Under the pieces are notes generated by a model, which worked only from the letters and a program-made list of their open reading frames with translations, was not told where the DNA came from and made no database searches. A DNA stretch of 59,384 nt, taken from NCBI RefSeq assembly GCF_004000825.1, contig NZ_BILZ01000037.1, positions 1-59,384 on the forward strand, written 5' to 3'. Origin of the DNA: Paenibacillus kobensis NBRC 15729. Lineage in GTDB: Bacteria > Bacillota > Bacilli > Paenibacillales > Paenibacillaceae. Positions 16,958 through 26,565 of the stretch are shown here, in pieces. Numbering within the stretch: the first letter of the stretch is position 1; each line of letters opens with the position of its first letter. Position numbers and translations under genes: made by a program.

Positions 16958-17866
16958 CTACACCCACGGGAAAAATCGTTTATTCATTAGTGCGAATATT
17001 CGGTCACTTATAAGTCCAAGCAAGCCAATCACGATAATACCGACGAATATTTGATCGGTATTGAGATATCGCTGCGCCTTCATAATGGCGTAGCCTAGAC
17101 CGCTGTTGACGGCGACAAGCTCGGCAACAACGAGATACGTCCACGCCCAGCCGAGGATAAGGCGGAGCGTATGCATAAGCTGCGGCTGGATCGCCGGAAT
17201 AAGCACCGTCTCAATGGCTTTCCACCGGCTTGCGCCGAGTGTGAACGACGCCTGAAGCAGATCCTGCGGCACACGGCGGACATTGTCGGCAACCATCAGC
17301 ACGAGCTGGAAGAAGCAGCCGATGAAGATGAGCATGATTTTGGCCCATTCCCCGATCCCTACCCATACCATGATGAGCGGAATAAAGGCGACGGCCGGCA
17401 TATAGCGGATGAACTCCATCGGCGGCTCGATGAAAGCCTCGCCGTACTTGAATGTCCCTGCGAAGATGCCGATCGGAATGCCAATGAGGCAAGCGAGCAG
17501 GAAGCCTCCCGTGACCCGGAACACGCTAATGCCGATGTGATGCCAATAAGCGGACGTTCCGAGCTGATGGATCATCTCCCGCAGCACGATGTCCGGCGAC
17601 GGCAGAAATATCGGATTTACCGCCTTCGTGTAGCTCAGCGCGGACCATACGAGCAGCAGCAGCAGGAAGGAGAAGCCCGCCGTCAGCGCGAACGGCCTCG
17701 GGCCGATATCCTTGAAAATTTGCAGCCGATGCGGCTTTTTGCGCCGTCTGCCTCCCGGCACCTCTTGACGGGTCTTCGCTCCTGCCAGTCCCTGCGCATT
17801 CGCCTTCGCCTTCGCCGAGCCAGTCGATGCAGCCGAGTCTTCGAAAGCAGCCTGTGGTGGATTCAT
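16958..17866 (-). CDS. ABC transporter permease of the guanidine operon (SsuC/TauC family)
   Basis: This 302-aa inner-membrane protein has a long, Ala/Lys/Arg-rich cytoplasmic N-terminus (about 60 residues) and then about six helices. The coupling-helix motif NVRRVPQDLLQASFTLGASRWKAIETVLIP is the EAA loop typical of BPD-transport permeases of the nitrate/sulfonate/taurine class. I use ATG 17866 after GGGAGG rather than the preceding in-frame TTG. It works with the binding protein upstream and the ATPase at the far end of the operon, probably importing guanidine. Confidence 0.9.
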   Translation of the reverse strand: MNPPQAAFEDSAASTGSAKAKANAQGLAGAKTRQEVPGGRRRKKPHRLQIFKDIGPRPFALTAGFSFLLLLLVWSALSYTKAVNPIFLPSPDIVLREMIHQLGTSAYWHHIGISVFRVTGGFLLACLIGIPIGIFAGTFKYGEAFIEPPMEFIRYMPAVAFIPLIMVWVGIGEWAKIMLIFIGCFFQLVLMVADNVRRVPQDLLQASFTLGASRWKAIETVLIPAIQPQLMHTLRLILGWAWTYLVVAELVAVNSGLGYAIMKAQRYLNTDQIFVGIIVIGLLGLISDRIFALMNKRFFPWV

Positions 17867-17884
17867 CAAGCCTCGCCTCCCTTG

Positions 17885-18889
17885 CTATTCTGCCGCTACG
17901 AACGACGAATCGAAAATGGCGTCGAAGTCGTCGATCTTATCGACCATATCGAGCTTATGCAGAAAATCAGCCGTCTTCTGCGCCGTATAGGCGAGCGACG
18001 TATAATCGTCCCGTTTGCCGAAGGCGTTCACATTGTCCTCGCGGGTGAACAGCTTAATGCTGTCTAGCCCCAGCTTAAAGTCTTCCGGCGTCGTCTCCGC
18101 CTTCTTCGCGAGCAGCTTCACAGCCTCATCCGGATGAGCGTTGAAGTAGTCGAGTCCTTCGAACCAAGCGTCCACGATCTTCTGCACGTCGTCCTTCCGG
18201 TTGTTCACGACGCTCTCGCGGAAGACGAGCAGATCCGGGATCAGACCCGGCGTATCCTTAGACGAGAACAGTACTTTGCCCTTGCCTTCTACAACGGCCT
18301 TCGTCTGGAACGGCTCCCACAGCACCGAAGCATCGGTTTTGCCTGTTATAAAAGCCGGCCCCGCATCGTTCACCGTCATGTTCACAAAGTTAACATCACT
18401 TTCCTTCATCCCGTTCTGGTCCAGCGCCGTCAGGAGCAGCAGATGATCGACCGTTCCGAGCTCGGTAGCAACCGTCTTGCCCTTCAAATCCAGCACGTTC
18501 TGTATGCTCGGCTGAGCGACGATCGCATCTCCTCCGTTCGAGTTGTCGTTCACTAGAACAGCCTTCAGCCCTATTCCTTTGGACACCGGAGCGAGCGTGT
18601 CACTGAGCGTCTGCGAATTGGCGTCTACCTTGCCGGTCGCGAGCGCCTGAAGCGAATCGCTGTACACCGGGAACCACTTCAACTCCACGTTGACGCCGTG
18701 CTTCTCGAACAGTCCCTGCTCTTCGACGAGATACCACATATACCAACCCGGCCAAGGGCTGAGCGCTATCGTGACCGGATCACCCTTGCCGCCGCCAGCT
18801 GACTCCTTGGACGAATTTCCGCAGCCTGCCACAACCGCCATGACGACAGCCAGAAGCAATAGAAGCACCATTCTCCGAGACTTTCTCAT
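17885..18889 (-). CDS. ABC transporter substrate-binding lipoprotein of the guanidine operon
   Basis: The 334-aa precursor has a lipoprotein signal (MRKSRRMVLLLLLAVV then VAGCGN, lipidated Cys about 23) and a NMT1/SsuA-TauA-like fold: DPVTIALSPWPGWYMWYLVEEQGLF, VELKWFPVYSDSLQALATGKVDA and VDHLLLLTALDQNG. Such proteins bind small substrates outside the membrane and deliver them to the permease. It is the first gene of the operon, immediately behind a guanidine-I riboswitch, so guanidine or a derivative is the likely ligand. The 15-base gap to the permease implies co-transcription. Confidence 0.9.
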   Translation of the reverse strand: MRKSRRMVLLLLLAVVMAVVAGCGNSSKESAGGGKGDPVTIALSPWPGWYMWYLVEEQGLFEKHGVNVELKWFPVYSDSLQALATGKVDANSQTLSDTLAPVSKGIGLKAVLVNDNSNGGDAIVAQPSIQNVLDLKGKTVATELGTVDHLLLLTALDQNGMKESDVNFVNMTVNDAGPAFITGKTDASVLWEPFQTKAVVEGKGKVLFSSKDTPGLIPDLLVFRESVVNNRKDDVQKIVDAWFEGLDYFNAHPDEAVKLLAKKAETTPEDFKLGLDSIKLFTREDNVNAFGKRDDYTSLAYTAQKTADFLHKLDMVDKIDDFDAIFDSSFVAAE

Positions 18890-18929
18890 CTACTCCACTC
18901 CCTCTTCTTCACATAAAAATGTATAAGAA

Positions 18930-19112
18930 AAAGCCTGGGAGAGAAGTCTCCCAGGCTTTTATCCTTCCGTGTTATGCAATCGTCCGTCAGCCGTTGGCAG
19001 CTTCCGTCTGGATGCACGCCGTCTCTTGGACCAGACCCGATTCCCGGGCAGTAAGGCGGTTGCGCCTCCTGCAGATGAACCGTCGGAACCCTAGACAGCT
19101 TTGTCGTTCCCC
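18930..19112 (-). ncRNA. Guanidine-I (ykkC) riboswitch with transcription terminator
   Basis: The minus-strand RNA shows the class hallmarks in order: CUAGGGUUCCG (19084-19094), UCUGGUCCAAGAGAC (19021-19035), ACGGAAGGAU (18961-18970), then a strong terminator AAGCCUGGGAGA...UCUCCCAGGCUU (18931-18960) followed by Us. Guanidine binding normally blocks the terminator and turns on the genes below. The position, 41 bases before the binding-protein start, fits control of the whole seven-gene operon. Confidence 0.95.
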
Positions 19113-19170
19113 ATCCTTATTGCTCGGCGAGAACTATATTTTGTTGTCATGAAACCTAACACTTACCTGT

Positions 19171-19199
19171 AGTTTATTAAGATTGTTCGGGATTGTCAA
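19171..19199 (-). promoter_or_regulatory. Sigma-A promoter of the guanidine operon
   Basis: Minus-strand TTGACA (19194-19199, perfect) and TAAACT (19171-19176) are 17 bp apart. The start point would be about 50 bases before the riboswitch core. Confidence 0.75.
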
Positions 19200-19205
19200 C
19201 CATTA

Positions 19206-19222
19206 TGTTAGATTATATTACA
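19206..19222 (-). promoter_or_regulatory. GlnR/TnrA-type operator upstream of the guanidine promoter
   Basis: TGTTAGATTATATTACA fits TGTNA-N7-TNACA at every fixed position. It lies 6 bp upstream of the -35 hexamer, centred near -50, a place from which TnrA-type regulators activate. The stretch 19223-19540 contains no other recognisable feature. Confidence 0.65.
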
Positions 19223-19554
19223 TTTAAATTTGTAAATATGTTCAAAACCGAACAAAGAGACCCACCAGATTCGCGAGACATGTCGAACGAACGCGATAAC
19301 TTCGTCGGGGTAAAAGAGGGAGGGAGAAGCAATGATGTGAAGTTTCAGGCATAAATCGGCCTAAAATCGAGGCTTACGGACGTGATGAAGCGAAAGCGGA
19401 TGAGTGCAGGATATGCAGGCAAACCGAGCTTAAACCGCTCTCTATTTTCATTTCCAATTATGGGTTAAATTTGTCCGAATTTGATATATGATTAGATCAT
19501 ACCAATTGGCTGCCGGCGCCATTCCCGCGGGGCCAAATCCAAAGGAGGTTTATC

Positions 19555-20112
19555 ATGTTCAAGGCAGGCTGGAGCATTCTGGCGGTACTGCTGCTGGTGA
19601 TGCTCGCCTCATGCAGCAGCAAAGACAACAGCGAGCCGGCAGCCACACTGCCGGAAGTGCAAATCATTGCAGACGGCACGGAGCTGCAAGTCCAATCGAG
19701 GACGGTTGCGGAGTACGACGAATCCGATTCGGAGCTGTTCCAATCGATGGTCGGCGCAGCCGGCACGGCAGACATTCCTTACATCAAGCTCGGATCGGCG
19801 GTAGAAGTCCAACTGCATGGCATTACACCGGAATCGTACCGGATGACGGAATATATTTTGAACCCGGACGGATCACTGAAATATGCCCCATCTCCCGACC
19901 AACCCCCTCAGCAGCCGATGGCGATGTCATTCCAGGAAGGGGCCGGAGCCTTCATTCTGAATCCCAGCCCTATGGCCTCGCTTAGCTCGCAATCGGCAGA
20001 CTACGAGCCCGGCGCGACCATTCGCGGTTTCCGGTTCGTAACGAATAACGCAGGGAAGATGAAGGAATATGCATTCGTGCTGAGAAGCGACGCGACGGAG
20101 AAAGACAAGTAA
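19555..20112 (+). CDS. Putative lipoprotein of unknown function
   Basis: The precursor has 185 aa and a clear lipoprotein signal (MFKAGWSILAVLLLVMLASC, lipidated Cys about 20). A Ser/Asp/Glu-rich linker and then a small beta-rich domain follow. I do not recognise the family. AAAGGAGG lies about 7 bases before the ATG. The gene stands alone on the plus strand, divergent from the guanidine operon and convergent with the glycosylase gene, so its role cannot be inferred from neighbours. Confidence 0.7.
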   Translation: MFKAGWSILAVLLLVMLASCSSKDNSEPAATLPEVQIIADGTELQVQSRTVAEYDESDSELFQSMVGAAGTADIPYIKLGSAVEVQLHGITPESYRMTEYILNPDGSLKYAPSPDQPPQQPMAMSFQEGAGAFILNPSPMASLSSQSADYEPGATIRGFRFVTNNAGKMKEYAFVLRSDATEKDK

Positions 20113-20187
20113 TATACGGGGAATAACGAAACGAGAACAAGCCGATGTCCGGCTATCAATCAAGACAGCAGGAGAACGATAACCGCT

Positions 20188-20784
20188 TCATTCCTGCTCA
20201 CCCGTTCTCAAGCCAAGCACCCGCCAGATCACCTTGCGGATCTCACAAATCCGTTGTTCCTCGAATTGCGGATGATCCTTGAACCAGCGGACGTTCAGCG
20301 GCGACGGATGAGGCAGTACATACGCAGGCTTGCCATTCAACACACTGTCCTTGAAGACAAGTTCTTCAAAGCTGTCGTCGGGGAACAGAAACTTCGCAGC
20401 TTTCGCGCCGATGATGATATAGATCTCGTTATGCACCTGCGCAAACTCCTGCTTCAACCACTTTCTCGCACATGCCAGGGGAGGCGGATTGTCCCCTCCT
20501 TTGGCATTTTTACCAGGAAAACAATGGGCCATGGCCGTAATATAGAAAAAGTCTTCGTTATAGAATATTTCATCCGTTATTTCGTACCACTTGTATTTCA
20601 GCTTCTGTCCGGACGCATCATTGAATGGTTTCTTCGTCATATGAACCGTACTGGATGGCGCCTGACCGATCTGCACGATGGCCGAGCGCTCCGTACCCTG
20701 GAATATAGGAACCGGCTCAAATCCGAACTTCGGCTCACATAGCCGGCACTGAAGGATTTGTTGTCTCGGCTCGTCGAAATTCAT
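20188..20784 (-). CDS. Uracil-DNA glycosylase family protein with probable 4Fe-4S cluster
   Basis: The 198-aa protein has the uracil-DNA glycosylase superfamily motif GQAPSS...PFNDASG (about 40-59) and the C-terminal HPSPLN motif. Four cysteines, C13-x2-C16 and C88-x16-C105, are spaced as in family 4/5 enzymes that hold a 4Fe-4S cluster. These enzymes remove uracil from DNA to start base-excision repair. The GQAPG glycine is Ser44 here, so substrate range may differ from classical UdgA. I prefer ATG 20784 (GGGAGT 8 bases upstream) over the in-frame ATG 20817, which lacks a ribosome-binding site. Confidence 0.75.
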   Translation of the reverse strand: MNFDEPRQQILQCRLCEPKFGFEPVPIFQGTERSAIVQIGQAPSSTVHMTKKPFNDASGQKLKYKWYEITDEIFYNEDFFYITAMAHCFPGKNAKGGDNPPPLACARKWLKQEFAQVHNEIYIIIGAKAAKFLFPDDSFEELVFKDSVLNGKPAYVLPHPSPLNVRWFKDHPQFEEQRICEIRKVIWRVLGLRTGEQE

Positions 20785-20838
20785 CTTTAAACTCCCGTAT
20801 TTATATCGTGCTTTCATTATGACAGATGAGGTGATCCC

Positions 20839-21501
20839 ATGTCGAAACGATATCAGACTTATTCGCTCGTCCTTCTCGCCGGACTGTTGCTATTCTCCGT
20901 CATTCTGAACTTCGTGTTGAACAACAAAGCGGACAAGACGAAGTCCACCCTGGACAGTGTTGTTAACACCGTCATATCTAAGGACATTACGGACTACTCC
21001 AGAATAAGATATGTTCCAGGCTATTTGACTAACGCCATATCGGACCGCAGGTTGTATACATCAGACATGATTTACTTGCAGCAAACGATGAATCAAGTCG
21101 CTTATACCTATCAAGAATTAACGTTTCTTTACGGGCCTTTGCACTCGTATGAAGAGTCGAGTCACTATATAGGGGAACATGGACTGTTTTCCATGCTTCA
21201 GGACTTTGACATATTCTTCGCATCCACTTTATCGTACGATCCTGCGAATACCGTATCGACCGACAGCAAGGGCGAGTATATTCAACTATCGGACTCCGCC
21301 GTCGAGGTAATGCGTGCCTTACATGAAATGATTAGCGAGCTGGTTAAGATACAAAAGGGCCATGATGAATCGAAGATATTTTCACTCGACTGGAAACAAG
21401 TGATGCGAGAAAGCGAGGCCTACCTGGACTCCCCAGAAACGGAAACAAAGCACCGAATGGTTATAGACTATAACGTGAGTCACGCTACGAAACAATCCTA
21501 G
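20839..21501 (+). CDS. Membrane-anchored protein of unknown function
   Basis: The 220-aa product has an N-terminal signal anchor (about residues 8-28, LVLLAGLLLFSVILNFVLNN) and a soluble, mostly helical extracytoplasmic domain without cysteines. I do not recognise the family. GAGGTGAT precedes the ATG by 4-5 bases. It is divergent from the glycosylase gene 54 bases away, ends in front of a bidirectional terminator, and has lower GC than the genes around it. Confidence 0.6.
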   Translation: MSKRYQTYSLVLLAGLLLFSVILNFVLNNKADKTKSTLDSVVNTVISKDITDYSRIRYVPGYLTNAISDRRLYTSDMIYLQQTMNQVAYTYQELTFLYGPLHSYEESSHYIGEHGLFSMLQDFDIFFASTLSYDPANTVSTDSKGEYIQLSDSAVEVMRALHEMISELVKIQKGHDESKIFSLDWKQVMRESEAYLDSPETETKHRMVIDYNVSHATKQS

Positions 21502-21514
21502 AAGCCGATACACC

Positions 21515-21548
21515 AAGCCCCTTGCAGCATTTCGCCGCAGAGGGGCTT
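21515..21548. terminator. Bidirectional terminator between the orphan membrane gene and urtE
   Basis: AAGCCCCT (21515-21522) pairs with AGGGGCTT (21541-21548), with a further GCAG/CGC-rich inner part. It serves converging transcripts. Confidence 0.65.
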
Positions 21549-21575
21549 TCCTTTGGCCAGACATTCTCTCTTTCT

Positions 21576-22274
21576 CTATACCGTCAAATATTTTCGCACA
21601 ACCTCGTCACTCAGCCGGTCGAGCTCGCCTTCCCAAGCGACCGCACCTTTGTCGAGAATATAGAAGTAGTCGCCGACGCTGCGGACAAAATCAAGGCTCT
21701 GCTCGACGAGCAGAATGGCGGTCTTGCCGTCCTGCTTGATGGAGCGGATAACGTCTCGAATGTCATCGACAATCGATGGCTGAATGCCTTCGCACGGCTC
21801 ATCGAGCAGCAGCAGCTCCGGCTTCGACGCGAGCGCCCGGGCGAACGCAAGCTGCTGCTGTTGGCCGCCCGACAGATCGCCGCCGCGGCGCTCATACATC
21901 GACGGCAGTACCGGAAACTTTGCTATCGCCTCAGGCGGAATGCTGCCGGACCCTTTCTCCCGTGACGCCTCCAGCCCGACCAAAATGTTCTCGTATACCG
22001 TCAGCTGGCTGAATATTTCACGCCCCTGCGGCACATATCCGATCCCCCGTTTCGCCCGCTTCGCCGGGGCTGACTTCGTCAGATCGGCACCGCCGTACGA
22101 CACCGAGCCCCGGCGGGCTTTCAGCACGCCCATAATGCTCTTCATCAGCGTCGTCTTGCCGACGCCATTGCGGCCAAGCAGACAGACGACCTGCCCCGGT
22201 TTTACTTTTAACGATACATCCCGCAGAATAACACTCTCTCCGTAACCTGCTTCAAGCTGTTGAACGGCTAACAT
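21576..22274 (-). CDS. urtE: Urea ABC transporter ATPase UrtE
   Basis: The 232-aa LivF-type ATPase begins MLAVQQLEAGYGESVILRDV. Motifs are Walker A GRNGVGKTT, signature LSGGQQQQLAFARAL, Walker B LLLLDEPCEGIQPSI and the H-loop LVEQSLDF. The EGIQPSIV variant after Walker B is characteristic of UrtE. It is one of two ATPases of the UrtABCDE urea importer. I use ATG 22274, with GGCGGG 6 bases upstream; it overlaps the end of urtD by 23 bases, so translation is coupled. Confidence 0.93.
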   Translation of the reverse strand: MLAVQQLEAGYGESVILRDVSLKVKPGQVVCLLGRNGVGKTTLMKSIMGVLKARRGSVSYGGADLTKSAPAKRAKRGIGYVPQGREIFSQLTVYENILVGLEASREKGSGSIPPEAIAKFPVLPSMYERRGGDLSGGQQQQLAFARALASKPELLLLDEPCEGIQPSIVDDIRDVIRSIKQDGKTAILLVEQSLDFVRSVGDYFYILDKGAVAWEGELDRLSDEVVRKYLTV

Positions 22275-23049
22275 CCGCATCCCGCCTTTTGCCCAGATAC
22301 ACTTCTGCAACCCGGTCGTCGCTCTGCACTTCGTCCATCGTACCTTCCTTCAGCAGCCGTCCTTCGTGCATAACCGTCACTTTGCTGGCGAAGTTGCGAA
22401 CGAATTCCATATCGTGCTCGACGACGACGACCGTCCTCGACTTGGCGATTTCTCTCAGCAGTTCGCCCGTCTTATCCGTCTCTTTATCCGTCATGCCGGC
22501 CACCGGCTCGTCGAGCAGCAGCAAGCCCGGCTCCTGCATAAGCATGATGCCGATCTCCAGCCACTGCTTCTCGCCGTGCGACAGACCTCCGGCTCGCCAG
22601 GACGATTTTTCCTGCAGACCGATTAGCGACAGCTGCGCATCGACTCTCTCCCGGTCTGGCGCCGACATGCGGGCGAACAGGGTGGACCATACGCTGCGGT
22701 TTTGCCGCATAGCGATTTCGAGATTTTCGAATACGGTCAACGTCGGGAAGATGGACGGCGCCTGGAATTTTCGCCCGATACCAAGCTCCGCGATTTGGTG
22801 TTCTTTCTTTCGTGTAATCTCAATCTGACCCGCACCTTCGACACCGTTGTACACAACTTTACCGGAAGACGGCTTTGTCTTGCCGCATATCACGTCAAGC
22901 ATCGTCGTCTTGCCCGCGCCGTTCGGTCCGATCAGGAACCGCAATTCCCCGCGCTCAAGCGTCAGACCCATACCTTGAATCGCTTTGAAACCGTCGAACG
23001 AAACGGTAATATCTTCACACTGCAGGATTGCGGACGGCTTCTTGATCAT
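22252..23049 (-). CDS. urtD: Urea ABC transporter ATPase UrtD
   Basis: The 265-aa LivG-type ATPase has Walker A GPNGAGKTTMLDVICGK, the UrtD-typical segment IGRKFQAPSIFPTLTVFENLEIA, signature LSHGEKQWLEIG and Walker B LLLLDEPVAGMTDKET. The LSHGEKQWLEIG form of the signature separates UrtD from branched-chain amino acid paralogs. It overlaps urtC by 35 bases and urtE by 23. Confidence 0.94.
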   Translation of the reverse strand: MIKKPSAILQCEDITVSFDGFKAIQGMGLTLERGELRFLIGPNGAGKTTMLDVICGKTKPSSGKVVYNGVEGAGQIEITRKKEHQIAELGIGRKFQAPSIFPTLTVFENLEIAMRQNRSVWSTLFARMSAPDRERVDAQLSLIGLQEKSSWRAGGLSHGEKQWLEIGIMLMQEPGLLLLDEPVAGMTDKETDKTGELLREIAKSRTVVVVEHDMEFVRNFASKVTVMHEGRLLKEGTMDEVQSDDRVAEVYLGKRRDADVSRSTA

Positions 23050-24100
23050 GGCCCGTCACCCTCCTCTTGATGGAAGTTAATCGGCTGAATAAGCCAGCCA
23101 CGCCATTGGGCAGGAACACGACGACGACAACGAACAATGCGCCCATCACGAACAGCCAAGCATCCGGATACTGTGCACTAATCTCGCTTTTGCCCCAGTT
23201 CATCAAGACGGCGCCAAGCACAGCACCGATCATCGTGCCGCGGCCGCCGATCGCGACCCACAGCACCATCTCGATGGACGGCACGATGCCGAGCATCGAT
23301 GGCGATATGATGCCGACATGCAGGATGAACAGCATGCCCGCAAGTCCAGCGAGAGCGCCGGATATAGCGAACGCCGTCATCTGGTACAGCGCCGGATTGT
23401 AGCCGATGAACCGCACCCGGTTCTCGCCGTCGCGGATAGCGCGCAGCACTTTGCCGAACCGGCTTGCGACCAGGAAGCGGCAGACGATGAAGGCCACAAT
23501 TAGGAATGCAGCTGTGATCCAGTACAGCATTTGCTTCGTATCCGGATTCGAGATCGAATAGCCGGCTATTTTGGAATATCCCGTGACGCCGTTCGTACCG
23601 CCTGTATAGGCTTGTTGGCCAATCAACAAAGTTGTCGCAATAATGACAAGCGCTTGCGTCAGAATCGTAAAGTACACGCCGCGAATTCGATTGCGGAACG
23701 TAACGTATCCGAGGAACAACGCCAGCAAGCCCGGAATCAGAATGCCAGCCGCGAAGGCGAAGCCAAGCGACTCGAACGGCTTCCAGAACGCCGGCAGCGC
23801 AGTCAGCCCGCTCCACTCCATAAAATCAGGCATACGGCCGCCGCTTGCCTCAAGCTTCAAATACATCGCCATGGCGTAGCCGCCTAGACCGAAGAATACG
23901 CCATGCCCCAAGCTTAGAATACCGGTATAGCCCCATATGAGATCGAGTCCTAGCGCAACGATCGCGAACGCCAGAAACTTCGCCAGCAAGTTCAAGCGGA
24001 AGTCGCTCAGATAGAGCGGCGCTGCGAACAGCGCGGCCGACGCGGCCGCATAGCCGATCAGCGTCCATATCCGCGCCGCCGTCCATGGATTGCTCTTCAT
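23015..24100 (-). CDS. urtC: Urea ABC transporter permease UrtC
   Basis: The 361-aa LivM-type permease has about 9-10 transmembrane segments. Recognisable stretches are LGLDLIWGYTGILSLGHGVFFGLGGYAMAMYL near residue 60, the UrtC-type region PDFMEWSGLTALPAFWKPF, and the ABC-coupling loop RFLVASRFGKVLRAIRDGENRVRFIGYN. With UrtB it forms the urea channel. I use ATG 24100 (GGGG about 8 bases upstream) instead of GTG 24109. The 114-base gap to urtB has no obvious terminator. Confidence 0.92.
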   Translation of the reverse strand: MKSNPWTAARIWTLIGYAAASAALFAAPLYLSDFRLNLLAKFLAFAIVALGLDLIWGYTGILSLGHGVFFGLGGYAMAMYLKLEASGGRMPDFMEWSGLTALPAFWKPFESLGFAFAAGILIPGLLALFLGYVTFRNRIRGVYFTILTQALVIIATTLLIGQQAYTGGTNGVTGYSKIAGYSISNPDTKQMLYWITAAFLIVAFIVCRFLVASRFGKVLRAIRDGENRVRFIGYNPALYQMTAFAISGALAGLAGMLFILHVGIISPSMLGIVPSIEMVLWVAIGGRGTMIGAVLGAVLMNWGKSEISAQYPDAWLFVMGALFVVVVVFLPNGVAGLFSRLTSIKRRVTGHDQEAVRNPAV

Positions 24101-24214
24101 ATATCCCACCCCCTAAGATTCACAGCTTTACCGATGCCGTCCTCGGCCGCTGCATCCGTTCAAGAACGCAGCCATCCCCCATCGGTCCATTCGCATGCGC
24201 ATGATCAGCTGATA

Positions 24215-25120
24215 TTAATCAAGAGAACGCGTACGCATTGCAATAAAACCTTTCGGCCGCCATTGCAGGAATGCGACGATGCAGATGAAGACGAGCACTT
24301 TGCCAAGCGATGCCGTCGTCCAATATTCGAACAGCGTGTTCGTCATGCCGATGCCGAATGCGCCGAACAGCGTACCGACGAGCTTGCCGACGCCTCCGAG
24401 CACGACAACCATGAACGCATCAACGATGTAGTACGTTCCGAGCGACGGTCCGATCGGCCCCATCAGCGTGAGCGCACAGCCCGCGATGCCGGCAATGCCG
24501 GAGCCGATTGCGAATGTCGTTGCATCTACCCGGCGAGTCGAAATGCCCAAGCATGCCGCCATATCGCGGTTCTGCATAACAGCACGCATATTGCGCCCGG
24601 CATGGCTGCGATAAATATACAAGTACATGGCAACCAGACAGACCGCCACCAGCCCGATAATGAACAGCCGCTTATACGGCAGCACGACGCCTTCCATCAC
24701 CGTGAGTCCTCCGTCCAGCCAAGTCGGACTCGTCACGCCGACGTTCGGCGCACCGAAGATGGAACGCGCGAGCTGCTGAAGCGCAAGGCCAACCCCCCAT
24801 GTAGCGAGCAAGCTGTCGAGCGGGCGCCCGTACAGATGCCGGATAAGCGTCGTCTCCAGCAGCAAGCCGACGACGAATGCGACGGCGAAGCTGACCGGTA
24901 TCGCCAGAATGAAGTACGTGCTGAACATGGAGTCCGGAAGCGCGCTTTTGAAAATATTTTGTGTCACATACGTCGCATAAGCACCGATCATAATAAGCTC
25001 GCCGTGCGCCATATTGATGACATTCATAAGTCCGAACGTTATAGCGAGCCCTAATGCGATAAGCAGCAATATAGAGCTGACGCTCAGCCCGTTGAACAGC
25101 TGCGTGATGTAAACCGTCAT
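24215..25120 (-). CDS. urtB: Urea ABC transporter permease UrtB
   Basis: The 301-aa LivH-type permease has eight or so membrane segments. Typical stretches are [24 protein letters not shown] near the N-terminus, [34 protein letters not shown] and [39 protein letters not shown]. Spelled 'LLATWG' and 'FGAPNV', these fit UrtB better than LivH. GAGGTGG precedes the ATG. It partners UrtC, with UrtA delivering substrate and UrtD/UrtE supplying ATP energy. Confidence 0.93.
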   Translation of the reverse strand: MTVYITQLFNGLSVSSILLLIALGLAITFGLMNVINMAHGELIMIGAYATYVTQNIFKSALPDSMFSTYFILAIPVSFAVAFVVGLLLETTLIRHLYGRPLDSLLATWGVGLALQQLARSIFGAPNVGVTSPTWLDGGLTVMEGVVLPYKRLFIIGLVAVCLVAMYLYIYRSHAGRNMRAVMQNRDMAACLGISTRRVDATTFAIGSGIAGIAGCALTLMGPIGPSLGTYYIVDAFMVVVLGGVGKLVGTLFGAFGIGMTNTLFEYWTTASLGKVLVFICIVAFLQWRPKGFIAMRTRSLD

Positions 25121-25236
25121 AAATCCACCTCACCGGTCGATCGATTAGTAGACATAAGGAAAAGGGGAAACATTCGAAGCGGCTGCAGCGAATGCTCCCC
25201 CTGAACTGCGTGTCACGTATTCATGCTGCAGTCTGG

Positions 25237-26493
25237 TTAGTTGCCCGAGCTAAGCGATGCTGCCCAAGTGAACGACTTCAGGTAAGGGTCCGGCTTCACC
25301 GGCTCGCCGGAATTCCACAGTTCTTTGAACTGGCCGCTCGGTTCGACTTCGCCGATCCGGACCGTTTTGTACAAATGCTGCGTATCACCGTCGATCTTCA
25401 CCTTGCCTTCCGGTGCATCCCACTCCAACCCTTTGGCCGCTTCCTTCACTTTATCGACGTCGGTGGAACCGGCTTTCTCTACAGCAGCAGCCCATAGATA
25501 AACGGCGTCATAACCGGCTTCGATCGGATCGGCCGTAACACGGTCGTCCCCGTACTTCTTCTTATAGTTCTCGACGAACGTCTTGTTCGCTGGCGTATCC
25601 GTCGTTTGGTAGTAGTTCCATGCCGCTAGATGCCCTGCGAGCACATCTGCGCCGATGCCGCGAATTTCTTCCTCGGCTACCGATACCGACAGCGTCGTCA
25701 GGTCAGCGGACGTAATACCTGCGTCCTTCAACTGCTTGAAGAATGCGACGTTGCTGTCGCCGTTCAGCGTATTGAAGACGACGTCCGGCTTCGCTTCTTT
25801 AATCTTCGTAATGATTGTGCTGTAATCGGTATGTCCAAGCGGGGTATACTCCTCGCCTACCAGCTCGCCGCCTTCGGCTTTCAACTGCTCTTTAATGATT
25901 TTGTTCGCGGTCCGCGGGAATACATAGTCCGACCCGAGCAGATAGAACTTCTTGCCGCGGTTCTCGAGCAACCAAGATACGGCCGGTACGATCTGTTGGT
26001 TCGTCGTTGCACCGGTATAGAAAATGTTCGGCGATTGCTCCAATCCTTCATATTGCACCGGGTACCATAGCAGCCCATTCAGTTCCTCGAATACCGGCAG
26101 CATCGCCTTCCGGCTTGCCGACGTCCATCCGCCGAATACCGTCGCCACTTTGTCCTCCGACAAAAGCTTGCGCGCCTTCTCCGCGAAGGTCGGCCAGTCG
26201 GATGCGCCGTCTTCGACGACCGGCACCAGCTTCTTGCCGAGAACGCCGCCCTTGGCGTTAATCTCGTCGATAGCCATCATTTCCGAATCTTTCACGGATA
26301 CTTCGCTGATCGACATCGTGCCGCTGAGCGAGTGTAGAATGCCGACTTTGATCGTATCGCCGCTCGCCGCCGAATCGCCGCCGCTGGTCTGTGAGGACGC
26401 CGGTTCGTCTTTATCGCCGCAGGCCGTAAGCCCAAGGCACAACGCAAGCATCAACAACACCGAGTAATGAACCATCGATCTCTTTTTCTTCAT
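25237..26493 (-). CDS. urtA: Urea ABC transporter substrate-binding lipoprotein UrtA
   Basis: The 418-aa precursor starts [11 protein letters not shown] at 26493 (GGGAGTGGGAGAA just upstream) and has a lipobox LTAC. The mature part is a LivJ-like periplasmic-binding fold with the UrtA hallmarks [64 protein letters not shown] and [10 protein letters not shown]. It captures urea, or related short-chain amides, outside the membrane. As first gene of urtABCDE it lies behind a sigma-A promoter and two GlnR/TnrA-type sites, a sign of induction under nitrogen limitation. No urease genes occur in the window. Confidence 0.94.
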   Translation of the reverse strand: MKKKRSMVHYSVLLMLALCLGLTACGDKDEPASSQTSGGDSAASGDTIKVGILHSLSGTMSISEVSVKDSEMMAIDEINAKGGVLGKKLVPVVEDGASDWPTFAEKARKLLSEDKVATVFGGWTSASRKAMLPVFEELNGLLWYPVQYEGLEQSPNIFYTGATTNQQIVPAVSWLLENRGKKFYLLGSDYVFPRTANKIIKEQLKAEGGELVGEEYTPLGHTDYSTIITKIKEAKPDVVFNTLNGDSNVAFFKQLKDAGITSADLTTLSVSVAEEEIRGIGADVLAGHLAAWNYYQTTDTPANKTFVENYKKKYGDDRVTADPIEAGYDAVYLWAAAVEKAGSTDVDKVKEAAKGLEWDAPEGKVKIDGDTQHLYKTVRIGEVEPSGQFKELWNSGEPVKPDPYLKSFTWAASLSSGN

Positions 26494-26565
26494 TTCTCCC
26501 ACTCCCCTATAGCACTCGATTTCCGAACGATAGTCTTCCAATCCGTTCCATCATTCGTGATTCTC

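Noticed and set aside
19380-19430. Further member of the TGCAC palindrome family
   Set aside because: It has TGCAGG twice in direct orientation, not the inverted CTGCAC/GTGCAG arrangement.
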